DNA of 64,000 bases, from assembly GCF_950023065.1 (NCBI RefSeq), contig NC_088681.1, positions 50,874,836-50,938,835 on the forward strand. Reading direction: 5' to 3'. A program made the translations under genes and the position numbers. The notes beneath the pieces are model-generated. The model saw only the letters and a list, made by a program, of their open reading frames with translations, had not been told where the DNA came from and searched no databases. Below, one piece after another: positions 10,286 through 20,894 of the stretch (positions are counted from its first letter, which is position 1; the number at the start of each line of letters is the position of its first letter). The DNA is from Planococcus citri (taxonomy: Eukaryota; Arthropoda; Insecta; Hemiptera; Pseudococcidae).

Positions 10286-12271
10286 GTAAGTACGAGTACA
10301 TTACATATACAATATGCTTAATATTTCGCGTGGGCCTGTATATTATTTACTCACTTGCAATTGAAAAATTAATTTGCAAAACTCTCGAAGAATTTCATCC
10401 GAAAAAAATGCCTGTTAAATTTTAACCTTTAGAGTACCTCAGTTGCCACTTTTTTTCAAAATGAAATGCAGAGAAGATACTGCGAAATCCGATTATGGTA
10501 ATCCTAGAACTCCAAGAAATGATTAAGAAGCCTTGTTCTGATTTCTGCAACATCTGTAATTTATTTCAACTTATGGAGGGCATATCTTTTTAGAATGATA
10601 TGGGGTCATTCCACTTCAATTTTACCAAGAAGTGGTAAGGGGGGTGGGCGATTTTTTTGAAATTTTTCCTGTGGAAAGACTTCCGAAGGGATTTGAAAGG
10701 TTTTTTGGTGATATCATAAAAATCGGTGTTGCCACTTTTTTTCGTATGAAAAATTAGCTCGAAATGTTTCAAAACGTAGTTTTCATATCGTTCCGACTCT
10801 CAGAAATTCTGAAAAAAATATTTATTATGGCCAACTTTTCACGCTGAACAACATATGTACTAGGAAATTGGGATGGCGTTATTTCGTGAAGTCGATTTAA
10901 AAAAATTGAAAGTTTGTGAAAAAATGTGATTTTTTGATTTAAAACATGAAAAAAAGTTCTGACTGGTGGAGATGACCAATTTGACCCATATTTTTCCGTA
11001 CCCGTTGAAAAAGTTGAAATAACCCTTTCACTCGATGAAATAAACTCATCACAAGAAATCAAAATTCGAAAAAATTCAATTTTCAATTCCAAACACCAAA
11101 AAAAAGTTTGAATTTATTCAGTTGTCTTATTTTGACCTCTTTCTGACGTATGTATTTCATGAAAAAGTTGATAAGAAATTAAGAATCACACTCATAGCAA
11201 AAAAATTAAAATTCGGTAATTTTTTTGATCTTTTAGAATTTTGATTTTTTTGTGATTACTTCATTTCTTCCAGTGAAAAAGCTTTTTATACTTTTTCAAC
11301 GGATATACGTAAAAATTGAGGGTCAAATCGGTCAACTTCACTAATCAAAACTTTTTTTCATGTTTTAAATCAAAAATCGCATTTTTTTCGCAAACTTTCG
11401 ATTTTTTTAAATCGACTTAACGAAATTATTCCACCCCATGTTTCTGATATGTTATTTAGCATGAAAAGTTGTCCATAATAAGTATATTTTTTTCAGAATT
11501 TTTGAGAGTCGGAACGATATGAAAACTATAACGTTTTGAAACTTTTCAAGCTAATTTTTCATACAAAAAAAAGTGGCTACACCAATTTTCATGATATCAT
11601 CAAAAAGCCTTTCAAAACCCCTAACTATTGGAAAAAGTTTAATTTTGGTAGGTATCGCGGTTATCGAGTTATCCACTGCTGAAATGGATGATATTTAAAG
11701 TTCACTGAAAACTTTGTCACCCCCTAGCAGCCTTTAAAAAAGGGCTAGAGGACTGCGATTTACGCTTTTGGTCATCCATTCGGAAGGTCTTTCCACGGGA
11801 AAATTTTTTAAAAAATCGCAACCCCCCTACCACTTCTCGGTCGAATTGACGTGGAATTACCCTATGGTCTGAAACCCCTTAGAACAAAATTCCAAATTCA
11901 CCATTTTCGGCAATTCATGCTCACGTATTAAGTCCTAGTGGGATTTTTGTTTGTTCGTTTTTTGTTTTTTTTTTTTGAAAAAAAAGTAAATTGCCAAAAG
12001 TAATCAATTTTTAAGTTTTAAAAATTTGCCAAAAATCGAAAAAATCAACTTGGGCTGCTGAAGTTTTGGTTGACGAGATTTAAGCCCGTGCTCTTTTAAT
12101 AAACCATGGTCTCGTTCAAATCTGTGAGGTGCACTCTTTAGGGAGTTCTTTTGACAGCTCAAAACTAATTTTCATCTGATTTTCTTCCACCCCTTCCTTC
12201 CAAGAAAAATTCGATTTGACCTGCTGCTATCAACATGCAATTGACATTTGGTTCATTTGTTTTCTTTTCAG
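10286..12271 (+). other. Unit B intron between coding exons
   Basis: A phase 1 intron from GTAAGT to TTTTCTTTTCAG. It matches the unit A intron at both ends (GGAGGGCATAT near 10575; CCAAAAATCGAAAA near 12030) and is interrupted by a 1.26 kb inverted-repeat element. Confidence 0.75.
10603..11862. mobile_element. GGGTCATTCC inverted-repeat element, copy 1 (long arms)
   Basis: The element starts GGGTCATTCCAC and ends GTGGAATTACCC. The flanks TATG (10599-10602) and TATG (11863-11866) look like a 4-bp target duplication. The empty site is preserved in the unit A intron (AAGGGGGTCTGAAACCCC context). Most of the element is palindromic: the segment near 10740-10850 (GTTGCCAC..., CTCAGAAATTCTG) returns inverted near 11440-11590. 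No transposase frame exists, so it is non-autonomous. Superfamily not assigned. Confidence 0.7.
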
Positions 12272-14520
12272 ATGAATTAAGATCGGAAGTATATGAAGAT
12301 GAAAAATACCAACATCTCTATCGTCATGTGGATGGAAACTGTTCTGGCTTAACGTGGCTTGATAATTTATTTCCAGATGAAGGTGACCCTCACGATTGGA
12401 TTGTTCCCAATAAAGACTCAAAGCTAGAAGCGTTTCTGAGAAATGGCCACTTGTACGACATCACAGTCAAAGCTGGTGAAAAACTGTATAAACTCCATCG
12501 AGCTGTATTGAAATATGAATGTATGTATTTCAAGGAAATCTTTTCTAAAGAGTTCTCTGTGTTGGCTGCACAATGTGAGGGTACACCACCAACCCCTCCG
12601 AGCAAGGATAAAATATATTTTATCGATGATATCGATTCCCCATCGTTTGATAGTGTAGTCGATCGTATCTACAAATTGCGAAAACAGACAGAGTTCACAT
12701 CTGTCGGGATTGTTCGTTTATTCAAAGCAGCACATAAATTAAAAATTGGCAGCTTGATGAATTCGTGTGAGAACTGGATGATGAGCCATTCTAGAGCCGT
12801 GTGTGCTGAAGATGTCGTTGAATTGTTGAATTTTACTCGCGAGAACTTCAAATATAGATCACTGCATGAATTTTTCTTGACCAAATATGTGATCGACTCG
12901 TGGCCAAAAATAGACAACTTGCTACAATTCTCAGACCTTTTCAAGGCAATCGGGCTGCAAATCGGCGAAGACAATACGGTAGACATATCTGATAAGACTG
13001 ATCAAGAAACATTCAAGTTGATCGTCGATTACATGTTTCTAAACACTGTATTTGTAGAGTATCACAATTTGTTGAAATTTTTGATAGCGACCGAGTTCTT
13101 TAGAATAAAAAAATTAGTTGAAAGATGCGCATTAGTGTTAATGCTTCACCAAGACAGAATAAAATCCGAAGATGTGATAGATGTGGTCGAAGTGTTGAAT
13201 TTCGCTCGCAGGAATATCGAGTTTCGCGAAGCTCTAAACAGCGTTTACCTAGCCAAATACATGATCAAATGGCCTAATGTGGACAACTCGCTGTTCTGTT
13301 CGATTTCTTACAATTGCCTGGAGAATTTATTAACGTCGCCCGAATTTCTTCTCGATGATCCACTCGAAATTCTGGATATGTGTTCGAAATGGGTAATGCA
13401 TGATGTGGAAAATCGATATTGTCTTATTTCTCGAATCGCTTTCGCTATAAGTCAAAATCATATTGTAGATTGCGATGATTATCCTATCCCAAGCCCTGCT
13501 GATTTCAACAACTGCTCGCAAGACTCCATCAAAGAGAAGCTATGGGAAATTCTAGCTTCAACTTCTGTTCTACCCTTTGCAGTATTATCGATAGATGAAT
13601 CAAAAATGCGAAAAACAAGGCTTCCAGTGTTCATCACACGGGAGACGGAAGGTGGAGTATTTAAAATTTTTGATTCAAATTGGGACGAAATCGATTCGTT
13701 TGTTTTTCGTAAAAATACTCGTACCAGTAACTTCAAATATTTATATCCAATGTCAGCCTGCGTGATCAACGATAACCTATTTCTACTTCGTGGTCATTCT
13801 AACTGTTCTGGTTTTTACGTTTTTAACTTATTATCGAAAAAGTTATTCTCTTTAGCATCAGATGTGCGACTTTGCAAGACCAAGAGTCATTACTGGTGCC
13901 AATATACATTACTGAATTGTCGTAACGAAATATACAACTGTCTCGAAGACGGTGAAATTTTTAAATATTCGTTCGAGTTGAACCGCTGGATGAGATTTGC
14001 AAAACCCGAGCTGGATAAAGGTGGATTTCGATTCGCATGCGACGGAGAGAAATTGTACAGGATGTGTAAAATAGCGCAAACTGGCCCCACAACCGATTTT
14101 ATCATGGAAGAATACAGCTTTGAGCAAAAATCGTGGATTTCTGTGCCTAATTCGAGACTGCAGGTGAATTTGCCCCATGACGATGATGATGTTGATGATG
14201 ATGATACTTGGATGCTTCCTGATCTGATACATTTGAACGATAATAATGGTTTCGCCGCGTTATTCGAAGGACAACAGCTATTTCGATTCGATCCGCAGGA
14301 AGAAAGTTGGCGAAATATCGATTTATGGCCATACAATGATCACAATTCCCCAGATAAATATTGTACCATTGGTCAGAATGAAACTGGTCAAATGTTGTTA
14401 GTAATTGATAATTTAGTGTATTGTCTCGATGATTTATATAATAGCTGGGAACTCATAAAGGAATATACTCTTTCTTATGAAGATATCGAAGCAATTCACA
14501 CACCCTCTATTTACGTGTAA
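12272..14520 (+). CDS. BTB-BACK-kelch-like protein, unit B, coding exon 2
   Basis: Encodes residues 281-1029 of the spliced protein. Rough positions in the full protein: second BTB 335-450 (LYDITVKAGEKLYKLHR), partial BACK 458-510 (SWPKIDNLLQFSDLF), BTB C-terminal half 516-572, BACK 578-676 (SKWVMHDVENRYC), propeller-like tail 733-1029. The acidic loop reads DDDDVDDDDT, much shorter than in unit A. No internal stop or frameshift is present, so with exon 1 this looks like an intact gene. The long uninterrupted exon is typical of the family in this window. Confidence 0.88.
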
Positions 14521-14621
14521 TTATTTTAGTCGCATACAGTTTCATAATTAATTAGCTACCTACATAGATCATTGAATGCATGTTTTATACTTACCTACCT
14601 AAGTGTGTGAATATTGTTGGA

Positions 14622-14627
14622 AATAAA
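14622..14627 (+). terminator. Polyadenylation signal of unit B
   Basis: AATAAA about 100 nt after the stop in TTGGAAATAAATTTGAAACTTG, the diverged equivalent of the signal after units A, C and D. Confidence 0.65.
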
Positions 14628-14831
14628 TTTGAAACTTGTTTTCTACTAAATTTTTTAGTAGGTACATACATATGTAGCATTTACTACATATAAAATACAG
14701 TAAATTTTGCAAAAAGGGCACCTAACCAGACTACCAGAGGGCAACTTTACAAAATTTTACAGTAATATTTCTTCTGAACATCTCTCTCAGTGTACTTGGT
14801 GGTAGGTAATTCTCATCAATTTTGTACCATT

Positions 14832-15428
14832 TCACTCGGATGAAATGAACTCATCACAAAAAAATCAAAATTCTGAGTAAATTTGAAAAAATAAACGAAT
14901 TTTAATTTTTTGCCATGAGTGTAATTTAATCAACTTTTTCATGAAATACATACGTCAGAAAGAGGTCAAAATAAGACAACTGAATGAATTTAAACTTTTT
15001 TTGATGTTTGCAGAATTTGAAATAGAATTTTTTCATGAAAAGTTGTCCATAATATATTTTTTTCAGAATTTTTGAGAGTCGAAACGATATGAAAACTACG
15101 TTTTGAAACTTTTCGAGCTAATTTTTCGTATGAAAAAAGTGGCAACACTGATTTTTATATCACCAAAAATTCTTTCACATCCCCCAACTATTGGAAAAAG
15201 TTCCATTTTGGTAGGTATCGCGGTTATCGAGTAATCCACTGCTAAAATGGATGATATTTCAAGTTCACTGAAAACTTTGACACCCCTTAGCAGCCTTCAA
15301 AAAGGGGCTAGAGGGCTGCTATTTGTGCCATTGGTCATCGCTTCAGAAGGTCTTTCCACAGGAAAAATTTCAAAAAAAGTCTCGGATCTTCCTTACCGCT
15401 TCTTGCTTGAATTGACGTGGAATGATCC
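14832..15428. mobile_element. GGGTCATTCC element, copy 3 (right half)
   Basis: It has the right-hand part of the element seen at 10603-11862: the TTTCACTCGGATGAAATGAACTCATC segment (key part TCACTCGGATGAAATG), then AGAATTTTTGAGAGTCG, then the terminal GAATTGACGTGGAATGATCC. The left terminus is missing, so it is a truncated copy or a fragment captured by the unit duplication. A small open frame over its end has no domain. Confidence 0.6.
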
Positions 15429-16359
15429 ACCACCGTCTTGAAAACATTTAAAATATACTTACCGACTTTTTCTTTTCGCCATTTAAATGCTTAAGTACAG
15501 AAGTAGGCTTGTTTTTCGGGGATACCTACCACGTGAATTGACACGTTCTAGTTTCAAGATAACTAATTTTGATGGTAATTATAAATTTTAATAACCCTGC
15601 GACCTTTCTTCAGGAATTTTTTAATTGCACTGGAATGGTCGAAATGAGTTTCTCAATGCTTATAATTCTTCCCAGTGTTCATTCTTCGGCCATCGGCCAC
15701 CTTCTTGGCCACTTTTGGCTATTATTACAAAATCCCATGTTTGTCGGTTCAACAATGAATTTTTAACCAGCGACACCAAATATGGTAAATTATAGAAAAA
15801 AATCCCGAAATTCTCAAAATGTTAGAAGCTGAAAAGATCTAGAAAGCTGAAATTTGGGATATATTTTATTTTCAACTCGCCAAATCGCTTGGATATGGTT
15901 TTGAACCGTTTCGAGCAGTTCTGGAGCCTTCAGAATGATTTTTGAAACTTGAAATTTTCACAAAATATCACTAAAAATACTTAATTTATGTAAAATTGGT
16001 AAGCCGAAATTCTGTTTGCGTCTGAATTTCAACATGTTGGGTCGATTCAAGATGGTATATAGTCATTTTGGAACATCCAGCAGTTTTTTAAAAATTACCG
16101 TTTTCCAAAAAACGATGTAAAATCTGTGGAAATTAACGTCAGCACAACAATAATGCTCGAGATTGGTGCTTGTTGGTGGCCTCATGGCCTGTTACACACA
16201 ATTTTTCTAAAATATGTGTATTTCAGTTTGAAAATATATTTTTGTCCAGCGATTTCGTACCTTGATTAAAAATTTTGAAAACGTTGTATCCGTTTAAAAG
16301 TGCGTAAAGTTTTAAGCAGCAATATAGAAACCTAATGAAAATAAATTTGTTTTTCACAG
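15429..16359 (+). other. Upstream region/leader intron of unit C
   Basis: No promoter block like those of units B/D or E/F/G is found in the 1.8 kb between units B and C. Only the acceptor end (ACCTAATGAAAATAAATTTG, then TTTTTCACAG ending 16359) is conserved. A short piece near 15890-15960 belongs to the dispersed GGAGCCTTCAG family. Confidence 0.45.
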
Positions 16360-16376
16360 AAATCTGAATCCGAATC

Positions 16377-17217
16377 ATGGACACTGAAAATTCAAACCAG
16401 GCAACAGCTGATCATCAGAAACCGAATAATTTGATCAGAAGTCAATTCAAAGATGTCCTGATCAAGGTCGACGAAGATATTTATTACCTCGATCGGTTAC
16501 GATTGGCTTTAAAATCGAGATATTTTGAAAAACTATTCACCGAAGATTACCGAGATAGGAACTGCGACTTGATAGAAATCCCACTGATGGACACCGATAC
16601 ATTTTCCGCCGCGGTTGATATCATTTATGGAAAAAAATTGGAAGACGTCGTAGATGACGATAATTTTGCATCGTTGTTGATGGCTATGGATTATCTTCAA
16701 ATGGACATTCACGAGGATGCTTATCGAGAAATTCTGGACGAAAGGTTATGTTCGCGCTCGAATGGCCGTCCGTTTGCTCATGAAATATTCAAATTATATG
16801 ATTTCATCACGGAAACTGGAAATTTCCAGGGTTTATTGTCAGTGGTTTATGAACACCTGTCTATACATATGCTAAAGTTACAAGATCTAGATGAATATCT
16901 AAGACTTCCGTTCGATCATTATATTCACGTAATTGCTCAACAATATTCTCGTTCTAATAAAGAAACATACACAAATCAAAAGCACGCGCTAAGTGAAGTT
17001 TGTTCCAAGTGGATCTGTCACGATTTAGAAAATCGTTTACCTCGCATGATAAAGCTCGTAAATGCTGCCAGGTTCAGATCTTCCTGTCCAAATAAGCTCT
17101 CTTACGATGATACTGATTTACGGTTGCCAGCCATCGATAAGTCTACGAATGTGGATAAAGTTTCAAGATATTTTTACAAATTTCTCACGTATCCAGGAGG
17201 AATTAGCCATACTGTTG
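16377..17217 (+). CDS. BTB-BACK-kelch-like protein, unit C, coding exon 1
   Basis: 280 codons plus one base, same length as unit B. The ATG at 16377 is 17 nt after the acceptor at 16359. The BTB core contains FKDVLIKVDEDIYYL, and the BACK-like part ends CSKWICHDLENRLPRM followed by KLVNAARFRSS. The donor GTAAGT starts at 17218. All positions conserved in unit B are kept and no lesion is present. Splicing to 18607 rebuilds a GAC (Asp) codon. Confidence 0.88.
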
Positions 17218-18606
17218 GTAAGTAAATACGTAATATTTCACGTACGTAGGCCTTTTTGCTATTTATTCGCCTGCAAATGAAAAATAAATTTGCAAAACTC
17301 CCAAGAAATTTAAACCGAAAAAGAAACAAAAAAACGCCCCTATTAATAATCCTGGAGCCTTCAGCGTAATTTTGGAGTTCATATCAGTGTGGGAACTAAC
17401 TTTCACAAAATTTTTACATCATAAGTAGGTACACATTAAATTTTTTTTTTGAAAAAAGTAATTCGCCAAAAGCAACTAATTTTAAAGTTTTAACAATTCG
17501 CCATAAGGGTCATTCCACGTTAATTGAACCAAGAAATGGTAGGGGGGGGGGTTCGGCAATTTTTTTGAAATTTTTCCTGTGTAAAGACATTCAGAAGGGA
17601 TGACCAATGGCGCAAATCACAGCCCTCTAGCCCATTTATAAAGGCAGCCAGGGGGTGTCAAAGTTTTCAGTAAACCTAAAATATCATCCATTTCAGCGGT
17701 TGATTACTCGATAACCGCGATACCTAACAAAATGGAACATTTTCCCATAGTTGGGGGGTTTTGAAAGGCTTTTTGGTGATATCATGAAAATCAGTGTTGC
17801 CACTTTTTTTCATACAAAAAATTAGCTCAAAAAGTTTCAAAACGTAGTTTTCATATCGTTCCAACTCTCAAAAATTCTGAAAAAAATATATTATGGACAA
17901 CTTTTCATGCTGAACAACATATTAAAAAAATTGGGCTGGTAACATGTTGCAAAGTTGATTTTAAAAAATTTTAAGTTTGCAAAAAAATGCGATTTTTTTA
18001 TTTAAAACATGAAAAAAAGTTCTGATAGGTGAAGTTGACCCATTTGACCCCTATTTTCACGTATCTGTTGAAAAAGTTGAAAAAACCCTCTCACTCGATG
18101 AAATGATCTCACAAAAAAATTAAAATTCGAAAAGATTCAAAAAATGAACGAATTTTTATTGTTTTGTTGTGAGTGTAATTTTTATCAACTTTTTCATGAA
18201 ATAAGTACGTCAGAAAGAGGCCAAAATAAGACAACTGAATCATTTTAAACTTTTTTTGATGTTGGAAATTGAAAATTGAATTTTTTCGAATTGGTCATCC
18301 CTGCTGAAGGTCTTTCCACAGGAAAAATTTCAAAAAAATTGCTGAACCCTCCTACCACTTCTTGGTCCAATTGACGTGGAATGACCATAAATCAAAAAAT
18401 CTACTTGGATGGCTTAATTTTTGGTTACGAATATTTCAGACTACGCTCTTTTGAAAAATTAAGGTCTCGTTTAGATCTGAGGTAGACTCTTTAGGAGGTT
18501 CTTTTGTTAACCCAAAACTGATTTTCAGCTGACTCCCTCCCATCCCTTCCACCCGCCTCTGTTCACAACATACTATTGACATTTGACCCCTTCGTTTTGT
18601 TTTCAG
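17218..18606 (+). other. Unit C intron between coding exons
   Basis: GTAAGT to GTTTTCAG, phase 1, the shortest intron of the array (1.39 kb). About 0.88 kb of it is a GGGTCATTCC element. The remainder matches the unit A and B introns, which shows that the insertion came after the duplication. Confidence 0.75.
17507..18386. mobile_element. GGGTCATTCC inverted-repeat element, copy 2
   Basis: Left end GGGTCATTCCACGTTAATTG, right end CAATTGACGTGGAATGACC, flanked by ATAA at 17503-17506 and 18387-18390 (candidate 4-bp target duplication). The left arm is long (GTTGCCACTTTTTTTCATAC, AACTTTTCATGCTGAACAAC). The right arm is shorter than in copy 1. No coding sequence. Confidence 0.72.
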
Positions 18607-20804
18607 ACGACCCGAAATTGGAAGTATATGGTGAAAAATATTATGAAATTTCGTTTGTTAGCGATTCATCGTCAGAGGAACGTGAAGGTCACGATAGGAT
18701 TTTTCCCAATAAGGACTCAAAGCTAGAAGTGTTTCTGAGAAATGGCCAATTGTACGACATCACAATCAAAGCTGGTGAAAAACTATATAAACTCCATCGA
18801 GCTGTACTGAAATCTGAGTCACTGTACTTCGCGGAAATGTTTTCTAAAGAGTGTTCCGAGTTAGCTGACCAATCCGAGGGTACACCACCAACCCCTCCGA
18901 GCAAAGATAAAATATATTTTATGGATGATATCGATTCCTCGACATTTGATATTGTAGTCGATCGTATCTACAGATTGGGCAAACATGAGTTCACATCTGG
19001 CGGGATTGTTCGTTTATTCAAAGCTGCCCATAAATTGAAAATTGACAGTTTGAAGAATTCGTGTGAGAAGTGGATGAAGAGCAATTCCGAAGGCGTGTGC
19101 GCTGAAGACGTCGTTGAAATGTTGAATTTCACTCACGAACACATCGAATACAAATCATTGAATCAATTCTTCTTATCCAAATATCTGGTCGACTCGTGGC
19201 CAAAAATAGATAACTTGCCACAATTCGCAGACCTTTTCAAGACAATGACGCTGCCAATCGGCGAAGAAAACAAGATAGACTTATCCGATAAGATTGATCG
19301 AGAATCATTCAAGTTTATCATCGATTACATTTATCTGGACAGTGTAAAGTTAACGGATAAAAATATTTTGCAATTTTTAAAAGCGAGCGAGTTCTTTAGA
19401 ATAGAAAAATTAGTCGAAGAATGTGCAGAAGGGTTAATGAGTGACAAATACAGAATAGAATCCGAAGATATGGTCGAAGTGTTGAACTTTGCTCGCAGGA
19501 ATATCGAGTTTCGCGAAGCTCTAAACAGTGTTTACCTAGCCAAATACATGATCAAATGGCCTAACGTGGACAATTCACTATTCTGTTCGATTTCTTACAA
19601 TTGCCTGGAGAATTTATTAACGTCGATCGAATTTTTTCTCGACGATCCACTAGAAATTCTGGATATGTGTTCGAAATGGGTAATGCATGATGTGGAAAAT
19701 CGATATCGTCTCATTCCTCGAGTCGCTTTCGCTATAAGTCAAAATCGTCTTGTAGACTGCGATGATTATCCTATCTCAAGCCCTGCAGATTTCAACAACT
19801 GCTCGCAAGACTTTATCAAAGAGAAGCTTTGGGAAATTTCAACTTCAACTTCCGTTCTGCCCTTTGCAGTATTATCGAAAGATGAATCAAAAATGCAAAA
19901 AACACGGCAACCGGCGTTCATCACATGGGAGACGGAAGGCGATTTATTCAAAATTTTTGATTCAGACTGGGACGAAATTGAGTCGTTTCATTTTTGTAAA
20001 AAACTCGATAATCGTAAGTATATATATCCGATGTCAGCCTGCATTATCAACAATAACGCATTTCTACTTTGTGGTCAGTCTAAATTTTCTGGTTTTTACG
20101 TTTTCAACTTTTCATCGAAAAAGTTATTCTCTTTGGCAACAGATGTGCGACTTTGTAAGGCCAAGAGTGACGATTGCTGGTACAAATATACTTTACTGAA
20201 TTGTCGCAACGAGATATACAACTGTGTCGAAGACGGTGAAATTTTTAAATATTCGTTCGAATTGAACCGCTGGATGAGATTTGCAGAACCTGAGCTCGAT
20301 AAAGATGGACAGCGATTCGCATGCGATGGAAAGAAATTGTACAGGATGTATAAATTAGCGCAAACTAACACCACAACTGATTTTGTCATCGAAGAATACA
20401 ACTTTGAACAAAAATCGTGGATGTCTGTGCCTAATTCGAGACTGCAGGTGAATTCGCACAGTAATGATGATCGGGTCCTTCGTGAGCTGATACATCTGAA
20501 CGATAATGGTTTCGCTGCGTTATTCGAGGAACAACTATTTCGATTCGATCAGCGGGAAGAAACTTGGCAAAATATAGATTTATGGCCAAGGCCATACATG
20601 AATTTCCGTTACTCAGGTAAGGAATATTGTATCATTAGTCAGGATGAAACTGGCCAAATATTGTATGTAATCAATAATGAACTGTATTGTCTCAATGGTT
20701 CATGTAATGACTGGGAATTGGTAGAGGATTGGCCTATCATCTCTTCGTATTCTCTATCCTATGCAAATATTGTAGCTATTCACACGCCCTTTATTGATGT
20801 GTAA
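18607..20804 (+). CDS. BTB-BACK-kelch-like protein, unit C, coding exon 2
   Basis: Encodes 731 residues after the split Asp codon, so the spliced protein is about 1012 aa, the shortest intact member. The N-terminal linker before the second BTB is shorter than in A and B. The BTB (LYDITIKAGEKLYKLHR) carries small deletions near the IYRLGKHEFTS helix. The acidic loop is nearly absent (NSHSNDDRVLREL). The half BTB, BACK (SKWVMHDVENRYRLIPR) and propeller-like tail (LNRWMRF, QKSWMSVP, EETWQNI, CNDWELV) are intact. Ends with TAA. Confidence 0.88.
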
Positions 20805-20888
20805 TTATTTTAATCGCGTTACCTACCCGAATGCATATTTTGTATGGTACTTACCTATGTGTATACTTATTGTATAAATATTGTTGAA

Positions 20889-20894
20889 AATAAA
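20889..20894 (+). terminator. Polyadenylation signal of unit C
   Basis: AATAAA within TTGAAAATAAACCTGCAACTTG (the sequence read is TGAAAATAAACCTGCAACTT), about 85 nt past the stop. Same context as units A and D. Confidence 0.7.

Noticed and set aside
10286..10425. Extension of unit B exon 1 past the donor
   Set aside because: Similarity to the other copies stops exactly at GTTG|GTAAGT and the extension is hydrophobic and unique. It is intron read-through.
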